Part shown: piece by piece, positions 36,480 through 47,900 of the stretch
How the letters are laid out: each line of letters opens with the position of its first letter
How positions within the stretch are numbered: position 1 is the first letter of the stretch
Assembly: GCA_964019695.1 (NCBI GenBank)
Contig: OZ026520.1
Location: 24,132,130 to 24,196,129 of the forward strand
DNA length: 64,000 nt
Source of the DNA: Loripinus fragilis
Lineage: Eukaryota; Mollusca; Bivalvia; Lucinida; Lucinidae
Direction of reading: 5' to 3'
Made by a program: the position numbers and the translations under genes
The notes under the pieces: generated by a model
What the model was told of the DNA's origin: nothing
Seen by the model: only the letters and a program-made list of their open reading frames with translations
Database searches by the model: none

Positions 36480-37410
36480 GTCCGCTCTAAGGCGGTAGTT
36501 CAGCTGTTGTTTAATCATTGTTTATCGGTGCTCCAATTGATTTGTGGGATTTAGGTCCTTGTTTTTTTTTGTGAAGTACAGTTAGACAGCAGCGTTAAGG
36601 CGAAAGGATTTGTTTCAGACTTGCATAGCAACAATTATAACGTTCGAAATGTTTGGTTTTCTCAGCGAAGCGAGTAACAACATCCCAAATTTAACTACTT
36701 GTCACACGAGTCACAAATCTTATTCTGTAAAAACATTGTCAGTTGTGTTCGTCGATTATTTAAGCTGTCCCATAGCCTGATAGCATAGGTTTGTTAATCT
36801 ACAACAACGCTCTGAAACAACGAGACCCATCAAAATTGGTTCAGTTTGATATCAAATTTCTCATTTTTTCTCGACTTGGTCCCGCTGCTGCTGGATTTCA
36901 ACAACCAATGTGCCAATTTGTGTCTAAATGCGTTCTGGAAAAATTCGTTCCATTATACTGGACAACAGGCATTGTCATAAAAGGCAAAATTTCCAATATT
37001 AATTAACACGATTAAGGCTATTTCATCTAGTAGATGAGGTACTTATATATTGAGAGTTTGTGACCTAATGCAAGGCTCAGGCTGGTCGCACATACCACAT
37101 TGTTGGAAATCTGTCACGGCTCATTTATTTCACTAGAACATCAGAACAAATGTCAAATTTTGAGGAGAACATGGGAACAAAGACAATATTGGGGAACAGA
37201 GAACATAAGAAAACATTTTTCGTTTTCGGGGGAACAGGGCAACAATCCAAACATGCTTTTCGCATTTCATAGCAATGGGAACAAGGGTAAAAGCCCCGCG
37301 GTAAAGCCCATTTTTTCAGGTGAACAACGTAATTAAACATGAAATATTACCCCAGGATGCACATGTGAGGTCCCATGATTAGGTTTTTAATTTTCATACT
37401 CAAAAGAATA
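36480..37410. other. No gene recognised
   Basis: A frame at 36791-37006 and two overlapping opposite-strand frames at 37100-37340 have no identifiable content. 36480-36570 is a fragment of the 25760-26000 repeat. Confidence 0.4.
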
Positions 37411-37411
37411 A

Positions 37412-37634
37412 GAGCAGCGATATGAGATTTCCAACAATGTGTTTTGTGTGACTAGCAAAGCCTCAGATCAGCCTGCGCATACGTGCAGTCTGATCAGAGC
37501 CTTTGCTAGTCGCTTGAATATTCTACTGACTGAACATCATTTAGAGTTCCTAAGCTTAAAAGGAGGCTGCACAGGCTCATCTGAGTCTACACGTTTCAAA
37601 ATGCCACATTGTTGGAAATCTCGTGTCGCGGCTC
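37412..37634. repeat. Foldback MITE, GAGCCGYGACATG family, copy 5
   Basis: Ends gagcagcgatatgagatttc and ...tcgtgtcgcggctc, with the internal GATCAG palindrome. Confidence 0.75.
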
Positions 37635-37984
37635 ATATGTATCAGCATTATTTCTTTAGAATCACAATTTTATCTAGCAACGCATGTATACCGACTCACG
37701 AGTAATATTGTGAGGTAATTATGGGCAACTTTGATGAGTGCCTACGGCAAATCGGAGATTTGTCCCATGTTTATACTCAGCTGAACGATGTGCGAGGCAA
37801 AAATGAAGACGTTTATATTTGTTTTATCAAAATCTGTCTTGGAGACAAAAAAAGTTCCATTATTTGCCGGGGCATGTTTTGCCTGGGCATTGTGAACATG
37901 TGATGCAATGGAAATCCACTGATGCGTTCATATCCACGTAATCACACCGGGAAGACGGCAATCGAAAAAAGCTCTTAACAATCG

Positions 37985-38095
37985 ACGAACGCGGATCAAA
38001 AATCGCTAGAAACAGTGTTTTCGATTGTCATTTGTCGCCGATCAGGCGACAAATGGCAATCAAAAACTCTGTTTCTTTCGAATTTTGATCTACAT
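37985..38095. repeat. Long hairpin
   Basis: gatcaaaaatcgctagaaac..., with the perfect inner arms attgtcatttgtcgcc / ggcgacaaatggcaat around a gatca loop. Single occurrence in the window. Confidence 0.7.
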
Positions 38096-38367
38096 TCTTC
38101 AATAGTATTGACGTTTTCGATTACCGCCTACCCGATGTGGTAATAAGTGATAAACAATATGAACATGGGATGCAGTGGAATTGTCTCTGTACTTTGTATG
38201 GAAACCAGACATTAGTAGGATCAAAGAAAAGACAACAATGATTCCTGGGTACAAAAATGAATTATTTCATACATGTAGCATATTATTTCATACATTTCTA
38301 CTTTCCTCTAAAACATTTCTATGAAATTGATACATAACAACCTCATAGCACAACCAACGATGTTTAA

Positions 38368-38871
38368 CCCTTTGTATACTAATGGATTCTACCTTCCAGT
38401 TTGATACAATAAACTTGTGATAGTCCATTGTACATATCTAGGGGTGTCAAGTAATTTTCAAAAAAAATATTGTATTCTTTTGTCTGAAGATCTATTTACC
38501 TATACAAACAGTGTATACCCTGATTTTTGCTTCATTTCATCTGGATCTTCACTGTTTGCTAAAGTACCCGTTTAAGGGTTTCCAGAATACATCGGCGTAG
38601 CTTCAATTACGCAGTTACGCACGTGTGTATTAAAATTAGTAACATTCAAGGGAGGTAACATAATGTGGTAAAAGTGATTTCTATATCATAAGGAACTGCT
38701 TGCTCCTAAAGAAAAGAATTCGCTCCCCCTGGAAGCAAATTCTTTCCTTTAACAGAAGTTCCCATTTCGAAAAGGGACGCAATTGAAGAGAATCACTGCT
38801 TGATCCAGTAGTCTCCCTTTGATCTGCGTAATTTTTTCTGAGTGCTGGCTACGTCAATGGAATACAAAGGG
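38368..38871. mobile_element. piggyBac-like element, 504 bp, TTAA target duplication
   Basis: TTAA (38364-38367) then CCCTTTGTAT on the left. The right end has the complement ATACAAAGGG followed by TTAA (38872-38875). No coding capacity. It shares its internal 'gaagatctatttacc...cagtg' and 'catctggatcttcactgttt' segments with the shorter members at 2738 and 32646. Confidence 0.7.
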
Positions 38872-39093
38872 TTAATGAAGTGTAAAGACTGAAGAACATA
38901 CTGATCGTGGTATTCGCGAGGTACTTTGTTGTTTTAAGATAATTCCGATGAAGAGTGGTGACTCAGATCAACTGTGCATAAGCATATATATACAGTCAAT
39001 ACGATTCCTCACTGTTGCATAGGCCATTTTAGTTCGCTCCGGACTGCTTCATACATTTGAAACCATTTGATCCTCCATTTGGTGCGCCATTTT

Positions 39094-39428
39094 CACACTG
39101 GTAAATGTATACGTCGATTTGGTGGTATTTACGCGTATTGCCGGTACCTTAAAGACCGGAAGTGGTAGATATCGGCCTTAATACTATGTAGAAAAACATG
39201 AAATATGCCTAATGGACTATAGAATTAGATCATTTTTAAATATTTAGTATGTGCATGGTGATTTATGTAAGCATTAAGGAATAGATTCGAGTACCGATCA
39301 TCTAGATCCTTTAAGCATATGGCATGTTTTTCTATATAGTATTAACACCAATATCTACCACTTCTGGTCAATGAAGTACGGCAATACGCGTAAATACCAC
39401 CAAATCGACGTATACATTTACCAGTGTG
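39094..39428. mobile_element. 335-bp TIR element flanked by 30-bp direct repeats
   Basis: Inverted arms of about 105 bp start CACACTGGTAAATGTATACG and are roughly 90% identical. A perfect 30-bp sequence (39064-39093 and 39429-39458, beginning catttgatcctccatttggt) lies directly outside each arm. Thirty bases is far longer than normal DNA-transposon duplications. It lies 54 bp beyond the stop codon of the universal stress protein exon, in its 3' flank. Confidence 0.75.
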
Positions 39429-39481
39429 CATTTGATCCTCCATTTGGTGCGCCATTTTGGGAAATGTGATTCAGGCGCCAC

Positions 39482-39709
39482 CTAGTTGTGATGATCCGCT
39501 ATATCCTTGTGTGAGTCTTTATGTCTACACACGAACACAGGAACGTGAGCATGGTGGAGTATATAGTCGCTGATGCTACCCATGAATGTCCTGCGCAATC
39601 GACCATGTCCACGTGTTCCACATACAATAAAGGTAGCGTTCTCTTCATCTGCCACGTGACACACGACTTCACCTGGTTTTCCCGCCACACTCTTCACTTT
39701 CCCGCCAAT
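39482..39709 (-). CDS. Universal stress protein, C-terminal exon
   Basis: On the - strand, acceptor ...cgtattttacag is followed by a phase-0 exon of 75 codons and a TGA stop. It encodes the second half of a UspA-fold domain: IGGKVKSVAGKPGEVVCHVA (strand and helix), ENATFIVCGTRGHG, then GRLRRTFMGSISDYILHHA and PVFVC. The motif G-x2-G-x9-G-S, which contacts the phosphates of bound ATP in ATP-binding family members, is complete (GTRGHGRLRRTFMGS). A short charged, histidine-rich tail follows. The N-terminal half, with the first nucleotide-binding aspartate, must lie in upstream exons at higher coordinates; I could not find them in the window. Small cytosolic stress proteins of this family are expanded in molluscs; that is family knowledge, not seen here. 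The open frame continues upstream into intron to 39745, but the splice site and family boundary favour 39709. Confidence 0.88.
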   Translation of the reverse strand: MGGKVKSVAGKPGEVVCHVADEENATFIVCGTRGHGRLRRTFMGSISDYILHHAHVPVFVCRHKDSHKDIADHHN

Positions 39710-39759
39710 CTGTAAAATACGTACTGAAGTAGGTATGGTGGCCAATTAAAATCAAGTAA

Positions 39760-40800
39760 AAGGAAACTTTAAAGATTTAAAAAGGTTCATTCAAGTAAAA
39801 ATCACGCACTAAAATTGATGTTTTTATCAAATTACATGTATCTTGTTTTCCATGGGACTCATTCAAGGAAATGAAGAAATGATGAAACTACTGCTAGGCC
39901 CTATTATTTGTTGAGGTTTAAAACGTGTGAAATGAATGCCAACAGAGGAAAAACTGTTATAAGTCTGACAATGGGGTTTAGTGCAAGTTGTGTCCCCTAG
40001 GTACGCCCCAAGCACAGGCTCGCCAAAAAGCCCCGGTGGTGGTGGCGGTGGTGTTAAATGGTGCTTATTTAAAAAATTAAGACATGTTTTTCTTTTTGTC
40101 CTTTTAGAATGTTTATCAGTGAATCGTTTGGACCTATGTGGAGAGTATGTAACAAGATCATCTGACAAAAATGACCATCGGTTAAGAAGAAAAATAAATA
40201 GCAACCACTTGGTAATGGGAATTTCCATTAAAACCACTGTAATATTACTTTTAGTTTCAAGTTTATATTGAATAATATCTAGAATTCCAATTACTGTTTA
40301 CTCGAGTAGATTGTTTCAGTCTTTCGAAATCTAGGAGAGCTATTGCAGTTTCTGTTCTGCATAGTATACATTTTTATTTAATATTTATACATGCATGCAT
40401 ACGTCATGTGTTTAGGGGATGCTTGACCTAAACCATTACTGTTGTCATTAAAAGACAAAAAGATCCATCTCGCAAATAATTAGGGTCATATTACCAAACT
40501 TATACCTTGTTAAGCCGTTAAAACGACATTGAACACACAAAGTGCGATATGATATTCAGAGTGTACAGTTTCAGTCAAATATCTATTTAATAATAAGAGG
40601 GTCAACTAAACAATTGATGTTGCATCAATGTCAAATGATTCATTGGCATTAAAGCAACCGTTTGCAAGCTGCTGTGTTGAGATGCTGATCCCAATTTAAT
40701 AAAATCTTTTTTATTTGTGAAATTAACCCACATATCCCTGACAAATATTTTCATTAACCAATTTAGGCCTAGTGTCCTTTTTATGAGACATGGGCAAACA
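39760..40800. other. Probable intron of the USP gene or intergenic, no exon found
   Basis: Frames at 39863-40271 overlap on both strands around a ggtggtggcggtggtg run and have no recognisable content. Confidence 0.4.
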
Positions 40801-41390
40801 GTGCAAACTGTGACTGTAAACATCGACCTCAGTGACGTCACCAACAGATATATCACAGTACTGTACCGTACGGTCATGGTATATGAGAAAAAGAATCGAT
40901 CATTGGTGTTCAGTGGTTCCAGAAAAATCCCAACCCTCGGGTCCACCGTTCAGTGGGAAACTCGGCAAGCCTCGTTTCCCACTGGAACGGTGGGCCCTCC
41001 GGTTGGGATTTTTCTGTCCCCACTGAACACCAATGATGAATTCTATTTATCTTACCCATTACATGCTATCTTACCCAGGACGTCAAGTAACGTCATCATG
41101 TGAAACTGCATCTTAGCGTATTTGGGGACTTCTGGAAGCGTATTTTAAAATAAATAAATGAATAATTGAATGAAGAAATGAATGAATGAAGAAATAAATA
41201 AATAAATAAATAAAAAAATAAATAAATAAAACAGTCGTAAGCAAGAAAAAGAATCCATTATTCGTGTGAGGGTAGGAGAGAAAAATCTGTCCCTCGGGAT
41301 CACCGTTTGTCATCACTCGGCAAGCCTCGAGATGCCAAACGGCGATCCTCGGGACGGATTTTTCTATCCTACCCTCACACTGATGATAGA
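40800..41390. repeat. Copy of the 5740/9806 repeat, AAAT/GAAT microsatellite, and a hairpin
   Basis: 40850-41060 matches 6250-6480 (cagtgggaaactcggcaagc and its mirror ttcccactggaacgg). 41145-41232 is an AAAT/GAATGA simple repeat. 41270-41390 is a related hairpin with 'gtgagggtaggagagaaaaa' arms, echoed at 9590-9640. Confidence 0.6.
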
Positions 41391-41629
41391 TAATTGTATA
41401 TCACATGAATACAAGCTGTGGTTACTCAATGAAAGGGTCTAACCGAGAGTGCAATGAATTTGTGGGTTTTCAGATTTTGTTAAATAAAAAATATGATTGA
41501 ATGGATGTTATTAAATCTGACGTATCGTTTGGTATGAATAATGTATTTGGCCGTTTCATTACCTGTAAATCGTGTGGGAAATATGAGCGATGCCAGAACA
41601 ATAACAATCTGCAGTGTTTCAGACATCAG

Positions 41630-41890
41630 TTTTATATATAAGCCATTTATCTGAGATTCTGGGTAAGTTTTCATGCTTTTGTTGTCATCTGCTGACTTTT
41701 TTTCAAAATTAAGTTTTTCAAAAAAATCTTTCAGGAACACTCTCAGAGTGTCAAACGGTTTGGATTCAGGTCAAGACCGACAAGAATGTCGGTCCTGATC
41801 TGGGTCCAAACTGTTTGCAAAAGTTATCAGCAGACGACACAAAGTCATCGCTACCAGGAAAAGAGCTATGAATACTTAAGCCTAATTACA
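41630..41890. repeat. Dispersed hairpin repeat
   Basis: Matches 23370-23580 (tgcttttgttgtc, 'ctgatctgggtccaaactgt', 'aatacttaag'). The inner palindrome has gtcaagaccgaca / tgtcggtcctgatc arms. Confidence 0.6.
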
Positions 41891-41917
41891 GTTTCAATAA
41901 TAGGTTCCATATATAAA

Positions 41918-44900
41918 CAAGAGGGCTCTATGGCCCTGGGTCGCTCACCTGAGTAGATGATGTATTGGCCTGTGGCTAAGGATATATGATATGATTTAGA
42001 AGATATTTCTTTTTTTAGCTTTGGTAGCCATGTTGTTCAGCCAAGCTGAACCTTCTGATCAATTTTAGTAGAGGGCAAAATGAGGACCATTTCTGTGAAA
42101 TCATTTTGATTTTGGACCAGTTCATTTGAAGATATTTCTTATCTAGAGCTCTGCCAACCCCTTTTTGGCAGATCAAAACTATTTGTGAAATTTTGGTAGA
42201 GCGCATCCTGAGAACCATTTCTGTAAAATTATTTTAAATTTGGACCAGTGGTTCAGGAGAAGACGTCATTTAAAGACATTTCTCATCTACAGCTCTGCCG
42301 TCCCTGTATTAAGCCTAGTAAAACTGTTTGTGCACTTTTGGTAGAAGCCATCATGAGGAACAATTCTGTGAAATAATTTTGAATTTGAACAAGTGGTTCA
42401 GGAGGAAATGTCACTAAAACACATTTCCTACACAGAGCTCTGGCAGCCCTTTCGTTCAGTGGAGTGGAACCATTTGTGCAATTTTGGTAGAGGGTATTAT
42501 GAGAAACAATTCTGTGAAATTATTTTGAATTTGGACCAGTGGTTCAGGAGGAGATGTCTTTTCACGATATTTCTTATCTGGAGCTCTGGCGGCCCTTTTG
42601 TTCAGCGAAGCGGAACCATATGTGCAATTTTCATAGAAGGTATTATGAGAAACAATTTGAATTTGGACCAGTGGTTCAGGAGGAGATGCCTTTTAAAGAT
42701 ATTTGTTACCTGGAGCTCTGGCGGCCCTTTTATTCAGCGGAGCAGAACCACTTGTGGAATTTTGGTAGAGTGTATCAACATGAACTTTCTTAGCAATTAT
42801 TTTTAATTTGTAACAGTGGTTCAAGAGGAGATGTCTTTTAAGGTTAATTTTATCTGGAGCTCTGCCAGCCCTTTTGTTCAGCAAAGTGGAACCATTTGTG
42901 CAGTTTTGGTAGAGGGCATTATGAAGAGCAATTCTGTGAATTCATTTTAAATTTGGGCCAGTGGTTAACAAGGAGATGTTGTTTAAAATATTTCTTACCT
43001 GGAGCTCTGGTGGCTTTCGTGTTCAGTGGAGCAGAACTATTTATGCAATTTTGAAAGAGGGCATCATGGGGATCATTCATGTGAAGTTATATGAAAGGAG
43101 TTCTAGGGATAAGGCATATATTTTCCCTAGTTGACATGATTACAAAACCTAAATTTTGAAATTGCCCTAATGTTTTTAAAATTGGTCTGTTCCGGTAGTA
43201 AAATTTACATAGAAAGCATCAAAATAGGTTTCAAAGCGATTCATTGTTTACAAAACCGTTAAAACTTGCGCCTTCTACTCCCACCCCTCATTTTACGTCT
43301 TTAGACTGGGTGCCGTTTAGACGAGAGTTTTAGTAAATCCTTTGCAGGTTTTCAAAAAGTAAAAGTGCTAAAATATTAAGGATATAAGTACCCTTCATTT
43401 TCGAAACTTTGCGTTTTTCTTCTGCGCATGCGTACGAAATATACTTAAAATTGTGACGTTTGTCATTGAAAAGATGAAACTGGCGTCTTTCAGTTTGTTT
43501 TTAGATGCTTTGCCCCCCTAGACCCAAGATGCCCTTTGGACAATTAAATGTCGCTATACAAATACATAACATATGTAAAGGGCGTCTTGGGTCTAGGGGG
43601 CAAAGGGGTTGTATAAGCGAAAGAAGACATCAAATATCTGACAAAAAATAGACCACTTTGCAAGAAGGTCGTTTTTATTGTACATCAACTGTATAAATAG
43701 TTTTACTGTACATAGCGTGATAGGACGATTGGTTCCCTTGTTTAACGGTCTAGTTCCCATATATGTTACTGAATAACAAGTACAGTTGATGATCGAAATA
43801 AATTCCCATTCAATAAGAAGTAGAGTTATTACATGCACTAAGGTAATCCCGTTTTAAATATACAAATTCGGGGGCAATGGTGCATCGACGGCCCGTCTAT
43901 ATATATTTGTTTAATGTGCCTAGTTTCTCCAGTCGTCATTTCAACAAAATGAAACGAACGTCTCGTTTAGGGAGATTGCTCGCCTTAACGCTAGAAATTC
44001 TTTTGACCAGTGGTTCAGGAGATGTCGTTTAAAGATGTTTCTTATCTGGAGCTCTGGCGGCCCTTTTGTTCACTGTTGTGCAATTTTAGTAAAGGGCATT
44101 ATAGTGTAGGCCCCTGTGTAATTCCGTGTGCATTTTTTGGTAAAAGTGTCAAACATACATTTTCTTGTAGAAAAATGTATCCTGTTTAAGAAAAAAGATG
44201 TTTACAATTTTTCTTTTGAGTTTTAACGTCACAATGACGTCACAAAGTGACGTACCCATTTTTAGCTAATTTAAGGCTTGAAAGTGGAGTGTTCTAAATT
44301 CCAGCAGGCATAAACATGAACTGTTTGATCAAATGTGGGAATTTTATTGGTGACATGTTTATTTCAGAGCAAAGACCCTGACTCTGGATTTAAAAGAGGT
44401 AACATTTACTTCAAAATGATGTCTGTACATGGAAAAGTGACGTCAGTACTAAAATGAAAATTATGCGATAGTGAAAGCTCAAATAGCTAGACCCTCCTCC
44501 CCACACAGCAGGGAAAATACTGTTCACTATAATTTACTAAAACTACATTATATAAAATGCAAAATGGCATACGTTAGCTCTCTGACCTATATTTAGACAG
44601 GCATGTTAACTACGTTACCCTATTATAGTTTCAAATCCTATTTTGCAAATACCAAGTTAAACCTAATTATTATTTATCAACATGCTGTTTGCCTTAAAAC
44701 ATTTAAAAGGAAAGAAACAACCAGTATGCATTTTAACAATACACCACTATGATGTTACAGTTATATATGTTACTTTAAATGTATAACTATTAATGCAATA
44801 CTGTCACTAGACATTGGACTACCAAAATACCTCATAGGGAGTTTTGTACACTATAATTTTCTTAGACCACAATCTACATGCCACACAATAATGTATGTTA

Positions 44901-47900
44901 ACTCTTTAGCAGTTGGGGCGATACCACGCAACAGCAAAGTGTTCTACGTTACTGTAAAATGATTGGAAACCTTATCTAATTACTCCTAATTCATACATGC
45001 CAATATAACCTTTTAATTGTAAGAAAATGGCTAGCAATATAATGTTATCAAGGTAGAAGGGTCAGTAATTTCTGTGATATGTGCTTCTTTCTTTTAAATA
45101 CATTTTTAATTTACAAAGGAACACTATTTAAGCTTACACTGCCAGTGGGCTATTTTACTGTCATTAATTGTCATTAAAGTTAAATACCAACAACGCATGA
45201 ATGAATAAAAGAATGAAATTTGAACCTTATTCACAAACAACAGAATTTTTAAGTATGTGCGTTTTATCAAATATGTAAACAGCATTTTATTTTCTTAAAT
45301 GCTTATTAAATGATATCTTTTATCTCACTGACACTAATATATTTGCCTCTTTTATACGTGAAATGATATATAAAAACGCATATTAAGTCATCAAACACAT
45401 CAGAATAAATGCTAAATGCTCCTCAGGAAAATTATTGTTGTTGTTTTACTAAATTAATATGTTAACTTATTGTGTAGGTTATAAACACAGTTATATGTTT
45501 AATGCTGAATAAAATATATTGTATTATTTTATATAGTATCTGGGATAATACAAAAAATATTAAGCATTGACTAGCTTAGTAAGATTTATCACATTTTGTT
45601 TATGCCAGTAGCTATTAAATACAACTACTATGCTGATGCCATTCAGGAATAAAAACTTATTCAGAATTTGTAATTGTACGCCAATTCAAGCATATGTCAA
45701 AATCGAGAATTGATAATTTAAAACAGTCCATTATCCTTGTCTTTGGAAAAAATAAACTGAAATGATTTAAAACTTAAGGATTTTTGCCCAAAGGTATAAC
45801 ACACGCCAAGCCTACCCCTAGGGTCATAACTGCTTTATATCAGAACGATGTCCAGTTTGGTGATGAAAGAATATCATTAAGATGGTAAAATGCATAACAA
45901 GAGAATTTTAAGGACATATTGCACTGTCTTATCATCTGTTCTGTCTGGTTTTAAACTATTGTGAAGCATTCAAACAGAACAACATTTGTTCTAATGGTTC
46001 ATTTTAGTCATACATTTGAAAGAGATATGTTTATCACTTAGAAAAGCCCCCAGTCATTATTAGTATTACACGTATATTGTAGCTATTACTTAAATAGCTG
46101 ACTCACAATAAATTATTGCTTAATAAATTATTTGTTTTGCATTATTCTATCCATTAGACCCATTGGACTCACAGTGGAAATTTGCTGCAGATAATATCAA
46201 ATTGATATTTTAGCATGTCATATGTGAACGGGATCGTTGATCTATAATTTCGGCCTAATAATTCTTTGCATAGTTCAAATCAAACAAAATACATTTACTA
46301 GTAACGAAAGAACAGACCAAAAGAATAAGCCCATTGTTTTTGCTACTTGTCGCAGTGTTATGTAATGAAGGTTCGAGTGAGCCTGTGCATATGTGTAGAT
46401 TGACTTGCCAAAGCCTTCTCTGCTCGTATACACAAAGTAGTATGTAGGGTGAAGGCAAAGTTTAGAACGCTAGCCCCTTTGCATCATAATGAGTGATTAA
46501 ACAGGGCATTTGATACTCCAAGTATTTATTTATGAATTACAGTGAAAGAGTAAAAATATTTATGTTTCGTCTAAAAGCACAGTGATTTATACTTGCGCTA
46601 CTGTCAAATAACACATCTGAAATATAGCATTCAACATTTCGTAATTTATACCGTACACGTATATTACACAATTGACAATGAGGCACTGCTAAATCAACCT
46701 CTCAGATCTATAATGATATCCTGTACATGTAAATGAAATGATTTCTTTAAGAGATAATTGAATAAAAGTATACATGGCAAATTAGATATGCCTAAGTTAA
46801 TGCACATTTATTAAAGTTTGTACGTGCGATTATCATTTGTGACAATGTTGATACTGAGAAGAGTGCCATCTTAATTGCTGAACAGCTAGCATTGTGCATG
46901 CTCCTTTTGAATTTATGTCCTGGCAGGTTAACAACTCATTCTAATCTTAAGTACCCATATACATGTTAAACATTAATATTAATGATTACATTTATCATGT
47001 TTGCGAGGTTCCTGTAATATTTTGCCAACGTTCTGTTTAGTAGAAATTAACACCGGGTATATAAACATTTAGGCTCAAACTAAATCACATCTTATCTCTT
47101 GACTGCATTTTTTTATTATTTCACATTTCTTTCCAGCATTCTAAAACCCATTGTAAAATCTACTCTACAATAACTTGGACGTCACCTGTTAAAATTGCGC
47201 CGTATAAAATTTTAGCTGAAAAGTCTTTATTTAAATTGGTATCGTAGCAACAGCTGACCTATTTCCTACTCTAGGACCATACCTAATGTGGCCTTAAAGT
47301 AAAACTGACCACTATAACTAACTTTCTATATTTCCAGGGAAATGTTTCTCATCAATAAAACAGTTCTTTAGATATAATTGGTTGAGCAAGTGATCCAAGG
47401 TACTTACTTAATGTGATGGACAGTTTTGTTGATTGCACAATGAAAGCTATGCTGTATATAAACTAAAATTAATTTCAAAGCTTCTGTAATACGCCACCAT
47501 ATGCATACACAGCTAAAAGTCATGATACAAATTGATTTCGAGACAGTCACTTTAAACAAATTACAGACACTTTACATAACTAAATAGAAGCGGCTCAATT
47601 AAACTTAGAATTCTTCTGAGAAATATTACAAAACCCTAAACTTAGCATTATATATAAGTTTTTCTGTCTCAAATATTTATTGTCTTTGTTATTTTGGATA
47701 AACATATGGCAATATAATATATTATGCACAGCAATATTATGTTATTTTAACAAATTGACAGAAAATTGAAATGTATCCTTCTAAGTAATATTACTTGAGT
47801 GCAATTTTTCCTTTGATTTTTAAATCTATAATTTTGGGCAAATCATTTCTTTGTGGATGTAAGAAGTGCAAATATATACTATTTTGCAGATGTAAATGTG

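Noticed and set aside
42393..42806. 137-codon frame
   Set aside because: It follows the roughly 150-bp internal unit of the dispersed repeat. Other units shift frame or contain stops.
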